Source of the DNA: Microbacterium sp.
Lineage (GTDB): Bacteria; Actinomycetota; Actinomycetes; Actinomycetales; Microbacteriaceae
Direction: 5' to 3'
Assembly: GCA_002703245.1 (NCBI GenBank)
Contig: NZTV01000006.1
Span: forward strand, 1 to 64,000
Length of the DNA stretch: 64,000 nucleotides
Positions 24,930 through 33,623 of this stretch are shown one piece after another. Both the position numbers and the translations under genes were made by a program. The notes beneath the pieces are model-generated. The model did no database searches and was not told the origin of the DNA. It saw nothing but the letters and a program-made list of their open reading frames with translations. Position 1 is the stretch's first letter, and the number at the start of each line of letters is the position of its first letter.

Positions 24930-27743
24930 ATGCTCGAGGTCTTTACGGTCGGGGGCGGGGAATATCTCGTCAACACCTTCAACGCCGTCGCTGCCTGGTC
25001 CGGGGGAGGTGGATACCGCTCGCTCCTCCGCGTCGTGATGGTGATGGGGCTCATCTACTCTCTGCTCGTCGTCGCCTTCACGATGAACTTTCGCGTGTGG
25101 ATGAACTGGTTTCTGCAATCGACGGCGATCTATCTCTGCCTCATGGTGCCGACCATCGACGTGAAGGTCACCGACCGGATCAATCCGTCACTGGCACCGG
25201 CAACGGTCGCGAACGTGCCGCTCGGGCTTGGTGTTCTGGCAAGTTTCACCACGCAGATTGGCGACTGGCTGACGCGGACGGCCGAGACCGTTTTCGTGAT
25301 GCCGAGCGAGCTCAACTATTCGACCAACGGCATGGTCTATGGCGCGCGCCTGTTCGACGCCACTCGCAACTTCGTGATCCGCGATGCCGAGTTCTCGACC
25401 AATCTTGAGGAGCATTTCAAGAAATGCGTCTTCGGGGACGTGATGCTCTACCGGAAGTCGCTGACCGTCCTGGCGCAATCGAAGGATCTCTGGGCGGAAA
25501 TCGGTCCCGGCTCGGAAGCCCGATCGCAGGAATGGCTCGAACGGCAGGGCGATGGGACCGTCACCAGCGCGATCGTCACCTGCCGGCAGGCTTACGACAT
25601 GCTAAATGCGCGGTGGGCGCCGATGATCGAGGCGAACACGCCGTTCTGGGGGAAGGAGCTTTACCCGAAGCTGAGCAACGCGCTGGCGGCCGACAAGCTG
25701 AGGCACGATCTGCCGATCGCCAATGCCGCGTTCACCGGCTCGGGCAGCAACTACAGCGATTCCATGCGGCAGAACACGGCGATCAACGCCTTCATGCAAG
25801 CCCGCAACAGCATGGCGGGCGGATCGGGCGCGGCGACGATCGACACCTTCGCGCAGACCCGCGCCGACATTCAGGCACGCAACACTTATAATTCGATCGC
25901 ACAGCAGGCGATGGCCTGGGTGCCCATCCTCAACATCGTGCTGACCGTGGTCTTCTTCGCGATGTTCCCGGTGATATTCCCATTGTTCCTGATGCCGCAA
26001 ACGGGTCTCGCGACCCTGAAGGGCTATGCGATGGGCTTCTTCTATCTCGCAGCCTGGGGGCCTCTCTATGTCATCCTGCACATGATCTGCATGACAAGAG
26101 CCGAGGCCGCCGCCGCGGGGGTCGCGCCCGGCGGCGTCACGCTGGGCACCTATGCCGGCATCGGCGCCGTGAATGGAGAGACTGCGACGATCGCCGGCTT
26201 CATGCTGATGAGCATCCCATTTCTCGCCGCGGGTCTTGCACGGGGCGCGATGTCGATCGCGGGCCAGGCGACCTCGATGCTTGCGCCGGCACAGAACGCC
26301 GCCGAGGCTGCCGCGCTGGAACAGACCACGGGAAACTATTCTTACGGCAATGTGAGCTGGGCGAATGCGACGTCGAACATGCGCCAGAGCGACCAATGGT
26401 CGATTGCGCCGAGTTTCACGGGCGGTGCGACCAGCGTGGGTTGGCGCCAGGACAACGGCGCCGTGGTGTCGGGCTTCGGCAATGGACAAGATGTCATCGA
26501 CATGTCGGGCGCGATCTCGCGGCTGGGGTTCACGCCAACCATGAACAGCGGCACCGTCGCGGAATGGCGGGAAATGTCGAGCGCGGCGCATCGCCAAGCG
26601 CAAGCGTGGGAGAATGCCGCGCAGGATATTCTGACCAGCACACACACGAACCGAAGTGCGTTTGGGGTCTCGTCCGAGCGATCCAGAGGCTTTGAATCTG
26701 GAAGCGGGTCCACCGCAAATACAAATGTCGAGAAGTTCGATCGTGTTACCGGGTCGAGCTCGCAGGGCCTAGAGGAGCGCTCCTCGACCGGGTTGACCGA
26801 TCGGATCTCGATGGGCCGTGATCGGTCAGCCGGCACGCTCGATCAGGTGACCGGCGGGATCAATGGCGGCATCGGCGGCGGCGGAGGTCGTAAGGGTGGC
26901 GGTGGGCGGGCAGGCGGCGGGGGACTTCTTCCCAATGTCGGCGGTTCCCTTGGGGTCAGCAAGACCGGGCAACAGGTCGACAATCTTCGCTATGGCACGG
27001 ATCAAACGCGTTCCTCCGACAGCTCCAGCTCGTCTTCAAGCGGTGTGCGCGACGAGCACTCCAACGGCAGCGGAGCTAGCACATCCGACGGCACTTATGT
27101 TCGTTCAGGCTCGTTCAGCCGGTCATCGGTGACGTCATCGTCCTCGGTGAGCACCGAGGACGCCCTTTCGCGGGCACGATCCTATTCCGAGGCCGCGCGG
27201 CGTATGGAAGAGCTATCGCAATCCCTCGCGCGCGATGCGAGCTTCGCCGAATCGCACGGGATGCAGCTCAGCGAGAATATGAGCCAGGATCTTGCGCAAT
27301 GGTACAGGCTGCAACAGGCCCTTCATCCCAACCTTGATGCGCCCGAGCTTTGGGCGACCGACTTAACGCCGCAGAAGCGCGCGGTCCGTGACCAATTGAT
27401 TCAACAGTGGGCACAGGAAAAACGAGACGCGCTTTGGTCCGAGATCAGCGGCGATATCAAGGACCCGTCGCTGGTCGACGTGTCGCGGATCGATCTCGAC
27501 GCCGGCGATGTGCGCGGCTCCTATAATCCGCGCGGGGTTAGCGGGATCGGTAGCGGTGGGGGAGGCGGCGACCCTGGCGCCGCTGCCCGCATGATCGCTG
27601 ATGGACAGGCGAAGCTGGACGGTGATCGGGCGGCAGCGGAAGCCGCCCGTAACAATCGCGGTGGCGCGAATGTTGATCTACAATCCGAGGTCGGCCGCGA
27701 ACTCAATCGCGGTTTCTTCACCGATCCGAACTTGCGGAAGTAA
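24930..27743 (+). CDS. traG: Conjugal transfer mating-pair protein TraG
   Basis: 937 residues. The N-terminal half is the TraG_N membrane domain with several helices (SLLRVVMVMGLIYSLLVVAF; later the MAWVPILNIVLTVVFFAMF region and YAMGFFYLAAWGPLYVILHM). The C-terminal half is hydrophilic, with Gly-rich runs and a Ser-rich run (SSDSSSSSSSGVRDE) around residues 640-710 and a helical end. TraG supports pilus assembly and mating-pair stabilisation; in F its C-terminal part acts in entry exclusion with TraS. Last gene of the operon, 18 bases after traH. Confidence 0.9.
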   Translation: MLEVFTVGGGEYLVNTFNAVAAWSGGGGYRSLLRVVMVMGLIYSLLVVAFTMNFRVWMNWFLQSTAIYLCLMVPTIDVKVTDRINPSLAPATVANVPLGLGVLASFTTQIGDWLTRTAETVFVMPSELNYSTNGMVYGARLFDATRNFVIRDAEFSTNLEEHFKKCVFGDVMLYRKSLTVLAQSKDLWAEIGPGSEARSQEWLERQGDGTVTSAIVTCRQAYDMLNARWAPMIEANTPFWGKELYPKLSNALAADKLRHDLPIANAAFTGSGSNYSDSMRQNTAINAFMQARNSMAGGSGAATIDTFAQTRADIQARNTYNSIAQQAMAWVPILNIVLTVVFFAMFPVIFPLFLMPQTGLATLKGYAMGFFYLAAWGPLYVILHMICMTRAEAAAAGVAPGGVTLGTYAGIGAVNGETATIAGFMLMSIPFLAAGLARGAMSIAGQATSMLAPAQNAAEAAALEQTTGNYSYGNVSWANATSNMRQSDQWSIAPSFTGGATSVGWRQDNGAVVSGFGNGQDVIDMSGAISRLGFTPTMNSGTVAEWREMSSAAHRQAQAWENAAQDILTSTHTNRSAFGVSSERSRGFESGSGSTANTNVEKFDRVTGSSSQGLEERSSTGLTDRISMGRDRSAGTLDQVTGGINGGIGGGGGRKGGGGRAGGGGLLPNVGGSLGVSKTGQQVDNLRYGTDQTRSSDSSSSSSSGVRDEHSNGSGASTSDGTYVRSGSFSRSSVTSSSSVSTEDALSRARSYSEAARRMEELSQSLARDASFAESHGMQLSENMSQDLAQWYRLQQALHPNLDAPELWATDLTPQKRAVRDQLIQQWAQEKRDALWSEISGDIKDPSLVDVSRIDLDAGDVRGSYNPRGVSGIGSGGGGGDPGAAARMIADGQAKLDGDRAAAEAARNNRGGANVDLQSEVGRELNRGFFTDPNLRK

Positions 27744-27751
27744 AGGACCGG

Positions 27752-27955
27752 TCAGAGCGTCAGGTAAAGATAGGCACCCGTCGCCACGAGCAGGACAAGC
27801 GAAATCACGCCACCGATCAGGCGGCCACGCGAAAGCTCGCTAGTATCGTCATCGCTCTCGTCGGAATTGATCTCATGCGGCATCGGATCGGCCGGCCTAT
27901 AGATTGGGCCGCCGGGTAGATCTTTGGTGAATGCGTATGTGATCGTATCAAACAT
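27752..27955 (-). CDS. Small single-pass membrane protein
   Basis: 67 residues, leftward, convergent with traG (8 bases between stops). An acidic middle (SDESDDDTSE) is followed by one C-terminal membrane helix (LIGGVISLVLLVATGAYLYL). The tail-anchored layout suggests a small membrane accessory protein. No family recognised. It could be related to exclusion or to the neighbouring tra genes, but nothing shows this. Confidence 0.5.
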   Translation of the reverse strand: MFDTITYAFTKDLPGGPIYRPADPMPHEINSDESDDDTSELSRGRLIGGVISLVLLVATGAYLYLTL

Positions 27956-28125
27956 GGGCGACTTTCTACCGCCGACATCATATCATTGAGTAACTTCGCA
28001 TTCAAACCGGAATAGGCCGATGCGGACACGTGCCACAATCGCAAATTCTGTTAAACCAATTTTGAAAAGAGACATTCTCGCGCAAGTTAGAAACGAGACT
28101 CTCGCTGGCGATAGGGCTGCCCAAC

Positions 28126-28193
28126 CGTCGTTATGAGCCGGGGCAGTGTGGAGCCCTCCACACAGCTCAACGCTGCCCCGGCTCATAACGACG
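28126..28193. repeat. Nested palindrome with perfect 21-bp arms
   Basis: Arms at 28126-28146 and 28173-28193 are perfect reverse complements (beginning CGTCGTTATGAGCCGGGGC) around a 26-base centre. The centre holds a second palindrome at 28146-28163, GTGTGGAG-CC-CTCCACAC. It lies in the gap between the sod stop (28287) and the start of the small leftward gene (27955), at the junction of the transfer operon and the metal island. It has no T-run, so it is not a classical terminator on either strand. A strong mRNA 3'-end hairpin for the chr operon or a recombination/mobile-element end are both possible. Confidence 0.6.
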
Positions 28194-28286
28194 CTCGCTG
28201 TCGACAAACCAAAGGAACCATCGCTCTGCGATGAGCTCCCTCAATATTGAACAGACAGAGCGAAAGCTTCGTTGGCGGGCGTCTTT

Positions 28287-29012
28287 TTAACCGCCACCGA
28301 AATGGCTGGCCAACGTGTCGGCATGGCTCCACGCGATCGATCGCATGAACGCATCGACGTAGTCTCCTGCCTTGGCGCCGTAATCCATCGCGTAGGCATG
28401 CTCGTACATGTCGAGCGCGAGGAGCGGCGTGCTCCCGGCGAGGGTCGCGGTGTGGTCGGAGGCCCATTGGTTGGTCAGCCGGTTGTCGCGGTGGCTCCAC
28501 TGGAGCAGCACCCAGCCCGATCCTCCGCCGAGTGCCTTGCCCATCCCGGTGAACTCCGCTGCCCAGCGATCGAAGCTGCCGAAGTCACGCTCGATCAGCT
28601 GGCCAAGCATGCGACCCGGGCGCGACGTTCCGCCAAGGCCAGCGAAGTAGAGCTCGTGCAGAATCATCGAATTCCAGGCGATCAGTTCCTCGCGCTTGAG
28701 GCCGTTGACCGTGAACCCCGGCGCCTTGATCGGATCGATCCCCGCGAACTGCGTGCTGATCGCCCCGAGCCGCTTCACCGCGCCGACGTAGTTGTTGTCG
28801 TGATGACTGACGAGCAGCCGCTCGGACAAGCCGGTGATCGACTTCGGATCGAACGGCAGCGGAACGGGCTGCGGCGCGAACGCTTTGCCGGCGGGACCGG
28901 CCGCGGCCGGAGCCTGTGCCACGGCTTCGGCCGAACCGAGGGCGGCGGCACCAAGAGTCACCATCGCGCCGGCGGCGAGAAGGTTGCGGCGATCAATCGT
29001 GGGGTCAGTCAT
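28287..29012 (-). CDS. Tat-exported Fe/Mn superoxide dismutase (ChrC-like)
   Basis: 241 residues. The N-terminus has a twin-arginine signal (DRRNLLAAGAMVTLGAAALG), then a Fe/Mn-SOD fold with SHHDNNYVGAVKRL, ILHELYFAGLGG, GWVLLQWSHRDNRL and the metal-ligand motif DMYEHAYAMDY. It follows chrA by 31 bases in the same direction. SOD-like genes (chrC) are a known third member of chromate operons and deal with the superoxide made during Cr(VI) reduction. The export signal points to the periplasm. The first HHxxH motif is altered (HHDNN), so activity is likely but not certain. Confidence 0.85.
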   Translation of the reverse strand: MTDPTIDRRNLLAAGAMVTLGAAALGSAEAVAQAPAAAGPAGKAFAPQPVPLPFDPKSITGLSERLLVSHHDNNYVGAVKRLGAISTQFAGIDPIKAPGFTVNGLKREELIAWNSMILHELYFAGLGGTSRPGRMLGQLIERDFGSFDRWAAEFTGMGKALGGGSGWVLLQWSHRDNRLTNQWASDHTATLAGSTPLLALDMYEHAYAMDYGAKAGDYVDAFMRSIAWSHADTLASHFGGG

Positions 29013-29043
29013 GGGCGTCTCCTTTGGAAATGGCTGTGGCCGG

Positions 29044-30459
29044 TCATCCGACCAGCCCGGCGAGGTGAAGGGCGACGCCTGCGGCCGAAGCGCCGCCGAG
29101 CGTCAGGCAGATACCGACCTTCAGGCGGAACATGGCGATGATCGCCGCAAGCGAGATGGCGAGCGCCCACGGATCGACGCTGGTCAGCATCGGCATGTCG
29201 AACTCGATCGGGCCGGCCCGCAGCGGCCGCACCTGCCGGAAGATCGTGTGGATCGCGAACCAGACGGCAAGGTTGAGCACTACGCCGACGACAGCCGCGG
29301 TGATCGCCGCGAGCGCGCCGGAGAGCGCCTTGTTGCCGCGCATCCGCTCGATGAACGGCGCGCCGAGGAAGATCCACAGGAAGCAGGGAATGAACGTTAC
29401 CCAGGTTGCGAGCAGTCCGCCGAGCGTCCCCGCGAGCAACGGAGAGAGCATCCCCGGATTGCGATAGGCGCCCATGAACCCGACGAACTGGAGCACCATG
29501 ATCAGTGGTCCGGGCGTCGTCTCGGCCATACCGAGACCGTCGAGCATCTCGGTCGGGCTGAGCCAGTGATAGCCCTCGACCGCCTGCTGCGCGACATAGG
29601 CGAGCACCGCGTAAGCACCACCGAACGTCACCACCGCCATGGTCGAGAAGAAGGTGGCGATCTGGCTGAACACATTGGTCCGCCCGAGGAGCAATAAGAG
29701 CACCGCAACCGGTGCCAGCCACAGCACCATCCAGACGACCGCCTGGCGCAGCGACTGACGAATCGTGGGATTGGCGTGCGCGGGCAGCGCCTCGCCGAGC
29801 AGCGTGTCGGCATCCTCGACGATCTCGCCCTTGGCCGCGCCGTGCCCGCCGCCGACCTGGAACGCGGCGATCCCCGCGCGCCCACCGAAATAGCCGATCA
29901 GGCCAGCGCCGAGCACGATGACCGGGAACGGCACGCCGAGGAAGAAGATGAGCAGGAATGCCAGCACTGCCAACCCGCGCATGATGGTGTTCTTGAGTGC
30001 GCGGCTGCCGATCCGCACGACCGCCTGCAACACCACCGCGAGCACCGCGCACTTGAGGCCGAAGAACAAGGCAGAGACGATGCCGACCCGGCCGTAGAGC
30101 GCGTAGATCCAGCTCAAGGCCATGATCGAGACCGCGCCGGGCAGCACGAACAGCGCGCCGGCGACAATGCCGCCACGCGTCTTGTGCATCAGCCAGCCGA
30201 TATAGGTAGCGAGCTGCTGCGCCTCGGGACCGGGAAGCAGCATGCAATAGTTGAGCGCGTGCAGGAACCGATGCTCGCCGATCCAGCGTTTCTCGTCGAC
30301 GAGGATGCGGTGCATCACCGCGATCTGCCCGGCGGGACCGCCGAACGAGAGCGCGGCGATGCGCAGCCAGACCCAGAAGGCTTCGCCAAGTGTGACCGGC
30401 GCGACCGGTCCCGGCTGCCGCGACGACGCGACGCCCACTTCCACGGATGCGGTGCTCAT
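29044..30459 (-). CDS. chrA: Chromate efflux transporter ChrA
   Basis: 471 residues with two homologous CHR domains, about ten hydrophobic helices in all. The first domain has FWVWLRIAALSFGGPAGQIA and LPGPEAQQLATYIGW; the second repeats this as FSTMAVVTFGGAYAVLAYVA and TTPGPLIMVLQFVGFMGAY. This is the long-chain ChrA type, which extrudes chromate from the cytoplasm using the proton motive force. It overlaps chrB by 4 bases and is followed by the sod gene, so chrB-chrA-sod is one leftward operon. Confidence 0.95.
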   Translation of the reverse strand: MSTASVEVGVASSRQPGPVAPVTLGEAFWVWLRIAALSFGGPAGQIAVMHRILVDEKRWIGEHRFLHALNYCMLLPGPEAQQLATYIGWLMHKTRGGIVAGALFVLPGAVSIMALSWIYALYGRVGIVSALFFGLKCAVLAVVLQAVVRIGSRALKNTIMRGLAVLAFLLIFFLGVPFPVIVLGAGLIGYFGGRAGIAAFQVGGGHGAAKGEIVEDADTLLGEALPAHANPTIRQSLRQAVVWMVLWLAPVAVLLLLLGRTNVFSQIATFFSTMAVVTFGGAYAVLAYVAQQAVEGYHWLSPTEMLDGLGMAETTPGPLIMVLQFVGFMGAYRNPGMLSPLLAGTLGGLLATWVTFIPCFLWIFLGAPFIERMRGNKALSGALAAITAAVVGVVLNLAVWFAIHTIFRQVRPLRAGPIEFDMPMLTSVDPWALAISLAAIIAMFRLKVGICLTLGGASAAGVALHLAGLVG

Positions 30460-31307
30460 GCCGTCACCGGCTTCGCGCGCGCGCCTTTCGGTTGATGCGA
30501 GACCCAGTCATGGGTCTCCCCGGTCGCATCGCGGCACCAGCGATAGAGCGCGTCATAGACGAGCATTCCGGCGTCGAGTTGTTCGAGATCGTCGGCATAC
30601 ATGCGCGACAGACCGAGCGACAGCGCGACCAGCCCCGCTGCCTCGGGAATGATATCGGGACGCCCGGTATCGGCGCCGCGCACGATCATGGCGAGATGGG
30701 CAAGCGGCTTGACCCCGGCCAGGCCGAGCCCGTCGAGCATCACGTCAAAGGTGCAGCGATCGCCGTCGTGGCTCCAGCGGATGCCGTCGCCCTCGATGTC
30801 GAACGGCGCCGCACCGAACCGGTCTGCGACCCCGACCACCTCGCCGGGCGCAACGAACAGGAAGACCGCGTTCGGATCGACGAAGCGGCGGATCAACCAA
30901 GGGCAAGCGATGCGATCGACCTTCGGCCGCGCGCGTGTGACCCACACGGTACGACCCTGCGGATCGCGCGTTGGCAGGATCGCTTCGGGCACCAGCGGAT
31001 AACCGGCATCGACCCACGCCTTGACGCCGCCGTCGAGTGCTTCAGCTTCCGCGCCATCCTGCCGCAACCATGCGGCAGCGCCCTGGCTGAGCTTGTGGCC
31101 TTGCCAGCACGCGACCACGACCGGCCTGCCGCGGAAGCCGCCCGCCCAGTTGGCGACCTCGGCCCAGGGTCGGCGCATCGCACCGGGAATGAGGCGCGGA
31201 TCGGCGGCGAAGTCTTCGTCGGTGCGAACATCGATGATGACCGGCGCCTTGGGCGTGCCGATCAGGCGAAATAGTTTGTCGACTTGGATGGAATTGAGCG
31301 CAGGCAT
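30456..31307 (-). CDS. chrB: ChrB: rhodanese domain plus chromate-resistance domain
   Basis: 283 residues. Residues 1-110 are a rhodanese-like domain (VIIDVRTDEDFAADPRLIPG) with Cys67 in VVACWQGHK; the rest is the ChrB domain (VWVTRARPKVDRIACPWLIRRF, DGDRCTFDVML). ChrB proteins act as chromate-sensing regulators of chr operons. An in-frame ATG at 31328 exists, but ATG at 31307 is preceded by AAGGA at proper spacing. Unlike the classical ChrB, the N-terminal half is rhodanese-type, a known variant. Confidence 0.88.
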   Translation of the reverse strand: MPALNSIQVDKLFRLIGTPKAPVIIDVRTDEDFAADPRLIPGAMRRPWAEVANWAGGFRGRPVVVACWQGHKLSQGAAAWLRQDGAEAEALDGGVKAWVDAGYPLVPEAILPTRDPQGRTVWVTRARPKVDRIACPWLIRRFVDPNAVFLFVAPGEVVGVADRFGAAPFDIEGDGIRWSHDGDRCTFDVMLDGLGLAGVKPLAHLAMIVRGADTGRPDIIPEAAGLVALSLGLSRMYADDLEQLDAGMLVYDALYRWCRDATGETHDWVSHQPKGARAKPVTA

Positions 31308-31310
31308 GAT

Positions 31311-31337
31311 GCGTCCTTGAGTTATCAAGAAGGACGC
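31311..31337 (-). promoter_or_regulatory. Inverted repeat over the chrB ribosome binding site
   Basis: Arms GCGTCCTT (31311-31318) and AAGGACGC (31330-31337) are perfect complements with an 11-base loop. Read on the minus strand the hairpin lies directly before the chrB ATG and buries the AAGGA ribosome binding site in the stem. It could act as a translation brake or be a DNA operator for ChrB; the sequence does not separate the two. Confidence 0.5.
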
Positions 31338-31443
31338 GATGCTTCAGCCTGTCGCCTCATGGGGTGATCGCGATCCCCATGCCGCGAATAAGCCTCCGGA
31401 GCCCGCGACTGTCAAGAAAGCTCTGCGCAAGAAAGCGCATTGG

Positions 31444-31713
31444 TCAGAGATATTTGGAGATCGCGCGGAACTGCGCGATCGCCTCCGCCGGTCCTTCACC
31501 CTCCTCGGCATGGACGAGGCAATGGTCGATATGATCGTTGATCAGTGCCTTCTTCGCGCTGGCGATCGCGCTTTCGACCGCCTGGAGCTGCTGCGCGATA
31601 TCGACGCACGGCCGCTCCTCCTCGATCATCCCGACGATGCTTTTCAGGTGACCAGCGGCACGGTTCAGCCGCTTGATGATCGCCGGATGATTGGAGTGTG
31701 CATAGTGGGCCAT
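31444..31713 (-). CDS. CsoR/RcnR-family metal-sensing repressor
   Basis: 89 residues starting MAHYAHSNHPAIIKRLNRAA. It has the all-helical CsoR/RcnR plan with metal-ligand fingerprint Cys36 (ERPCVDIAQQL), His61 and Cys65 (NDHIDHCLVHA), plus His3 as in RcnR. In the family, metal binding releases the repressor from a G-tract operator. Such an operator lies just upstream (31752-31795). It is divergent from the NreB-like exporter, so a nickel/cobalt role (like DmeR, InrS, RcnR) is more likely than copper. The frame extends upstream to 31824 across the operator, but that start is unlikely. Confidence 0.85.
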   Translation of the reverse strand: MAHYAHSNHPAIIKRLNRAAGHLKSIVGMIEEERPCVDIAQQLQAVESAIASAKKALINDHIDHCLVHAEEGEGPAEAIAQFRAISKYL

Positions 31714-31751
31714 GAGATAGCATCGCATGCAGGCGACCGACTGTCGAGAAA

Positions 31752-31795
31752 ATATCCCCCTGGGGGGATAGACATGTATCCCCCCAGGGGGATAT
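31752..31795. promoter_or_regulatory. Double G-tract operator of CsoR/RcnR type
   Basis: ATATCCCCCTGGGGGGATA at 31752-31770 and its exact reverse complement at 31777-31795 are separated by GACATG. Each 19-bp half is itself nearly palindromic and has the C-tract/G-tract form of CsoR, InrS and RcnR operators. Two tetramer sites between the repressor gene (left) and exporter gene (right) imply shared control of both promoters. The right half ends only 9 bases before the exporter GTG. Confidence 0.85.
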
Positions 31796-31804
31796 GGGGC
31801 GGGC

Positions 31805-33142
31805 GTGCTTACCGTGCTCGCCAACCGGACCTATCGTCATCTTTTCCTCGCCCAGCTCATCGCGCTGGTCGGGACCGGCCTGGCGACGGTCGCCCTCGGC
31901 CTGCTCGCTTATGACATCGCCGGTGGTGATGCGGGCGCGGTGCTTGGCACGGCGCTGGCGATCAAGATGGTCGCCTATATCGGCGTTGGTCCGATCGCCG
32001 GCGCGTTCGCCGACCGCGTGCCGCGCAAGGCGCTGCTGGTCGCGCTCGATCTGGTCCGCGCGGCGGTCGCGATCTGCCTGCCGTTCGTCAGCGAGGTCTG
32101 GCAGGTTTATGTCTTGATCTTCGTGCTGCAGGCCGCGTCCGCAGGGTTCACGCCGACGTTCCAGGCAACCATCCCCGACGTGCTCCCCGACGAGGGCGAC
32201 TATACCCGCGCTCTGTCGCTGTCCCGGCTGGCCTATGACATGGAGAGCCTGACCAGCCCGATGCTCGCGGCGGCATTGCTGACGATCATCAATTTCCACT
32301 GGCTGTTCTCGGGGACCGCGATCGGGTTCCTCGCCTCGGCGGCTTTGGTGGTCTCATCAGGCCTCGCCAGGAGCGCCGCTTCACCGAAGGCCGATACTGG
32401 CATCTACGACAAGACGACCCGCGGAATCCGTATCTATCTCAAGACACCGCGCCTGCGCGGCCTGCTCGCGGTGACGCTTGCTGCGGCCGCGGCGAGCGCG
32501 ATGGTCATCGTCAACACCGTCGTCATCGTCCGCGGACTCGGCTTCGGCCAGTCGCAGGTCGCCCTGGCGCTTGCCGCCTATGGCGGCGGCTCGATGCTCG
32601 CGGCGCTGCTGTTGCCGCGCGTTCTCGATCGTATTGCCGATCGCGCGGTGATGGTGAGTGCCGCCGCCTTGCTGACCGTCATGCTCGCCGGCCTCGCCAC
32701 ATGGGGCGCGACCGCGGGCGGCGGGCGGATTGGCTGGACGGTGCTGTTGCTCACATGGCCGCTGCTCGGCATCGCCTATTCGATGAGCGTCACGCCATCG
32801 GGGCGCCTGCTGCGTCGCTCGGCCAGCGCCGGAGACCGGCCCGCGCTGTTCGCCGCCCAGTTCGCGCTCAGCCATGTTTGTTGGCTGATCGCCTATCCGC
32901 TGGTCGGCCAGCTTGGCGCGACGATTGGAATGCCCGCGGCGCTGACCGCGATGGCAGGTCTCTCCGGGATCGGGTTCTTTGCAGCCGTCGCGCTATGGCC
33001 GAAGAGCGATCCGCAAGAGATCGCGCATGATCACGAGACGCTTGGCCCGGACCATCCGCATCTTCGCCAAGATCATAGCGGCGGCAACCAGAGCCATGTC
33101 TTCGTGATCGACGATCTGCACCAGCATTGGCCGCGCCAATGA
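31805..33142 (+). CDS. MFS metal exporter with His-rich tail (NreB-like)
   Basis: 445 residues with about 12 hydrophobic helices and the MFS loop motif (GAFADRVPRKALLVALD). The C-terminus is histidine-rich (HDHETLGPDHPHLRQDH, then DLHQHW), a mark of NreB-type nickel exporters, where the tail binds metal. Start is GTG at 31805 (or in-frame GTG at 31814), only 9 bases beyond the operator and without a clear ribosome binding site, so the transcript may be leaderless. Control by the divergent CsoR/RcnR-type repressor is likely. Nickel as substrate is inference from tail and context. Confidence 0.8.
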   Translation: MLTVLANRTYRHLFLAQLIALVGTGLATVALGLLAYDIAGGDAGAVLGTALAIKMVAYIGVGPIAGAFADRVPRKALLVALDLVRAAVAICLPFVSEVWQVYVLIFVLQAASAGFTPTFQATIPDVLPDEGDYTRALSLSRLAYDMESLTSPMLAAALLTIINFHWLFSGTAIGFLASAALVVSSGLARSAASPKADTGIYDKTTRGIRIYLKTPRLRGLLAVTLAAAAASAMVIVNTVVIVRGLGFGQSQVALALAAYGGGSMLAALLLPRVLDRIADRAVMVSAAALLTVMLAGLATWGATAGGGRIGWTVLLLTWPLLGIAYSMSVTPSGRLLRRSASAGDRPALFAAQFALSHVCWLIAYPLVGQLGATIGMPAALTAMAGLSGIGFFAAVALWPKSDPQEIAHDHETLGPDHPHLRQDHSGGNQSHVFVIDDLHQHWPRQ

Positions 33143-33191
33143 TCGCGCGTTCGTCTTGTGAGTTCACAGCTCTCGCGATAGGTCTTGTCGT

Positions 33192-33569
33192 ATGACAGCA
33201 ATGTCGATCTCCACGCGGCGCTTCGGCTCCGGTGGCGCGCTCGGGCGCGTCGCCGCGCTTATGGCGTTGTTCGCAATGATCGGCGTGCTGGCGCTATCGA
33301 CGTGGCACGATGGCATGCCGCACAGCCATGCCGCAGTTCATGCAACCAGTGTCGATCGCGATCATCACGAGCATGCGCCAAGCAAGACGCCCGACATGGC
33401 GGATGTCCTGCACATGGCGGCGCACGCCGTGATCCAGACGATCGATGTACCGCGCCAGCCCGTGCTGGCTGCGATGCTCAAGCCGGTGCCGCTCCAGTGG
33501 AGCATTGCCGGCCCGCAGGCGCCCGGCGCGATCCACCCCGACGGACTCCTGAGACCCCCGCGAGGCTGA
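33192..33569 (+). CDS. His-rich exported protein upstream of czcCBA
   Basis: 125 residues with a hydrophobic N-terminal segment (VAALMALFAMIGVLALS) and a His-rich periplasmic part (WHDGMPHSHAAVHATS and DRDHHEHAP). Small His-rich proteins of this kind precede RND metal-efflux operons (compare CzcI or CnrX-like positions), and may buffer or sense metal in the periplasm. ATG at 33192, with a second ATG at 33201. It lies 54 bases before the czcC-like gene. No family firmly recognised. Confidence 0.6.
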   Translation: MTAMSISTRRFGSGGALGRVAALMALFAMIGVLALSTWHDGMPHSHAAVHATSVDRDHHEHAPSKTPDMADVLHMAAHAVIQTIDVPRQPVLAAMLKPVPLQWSIAGPQAPGAIHPDGLLRPPRG

Positions 33570-33623
33570 AGTCGCGCGCCCGTCTGGCGCGCCCGATCTT
33601 CAAGCCTTCAAGGGGAAATACCG

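Noticed and set aside
28126-28193. Large palindrome as a Rho-independent terminator
   Set aside because: No T-run on either side and arms much longer than usual; kept as an unexplained palindrome.
31339-31914. 191-residue frame on the + strand over the metal-repressor gene
   Set aside because: It crosses the operator and the start of the exporter and is antisense to the well supported CsoR/RcnR-type gene.
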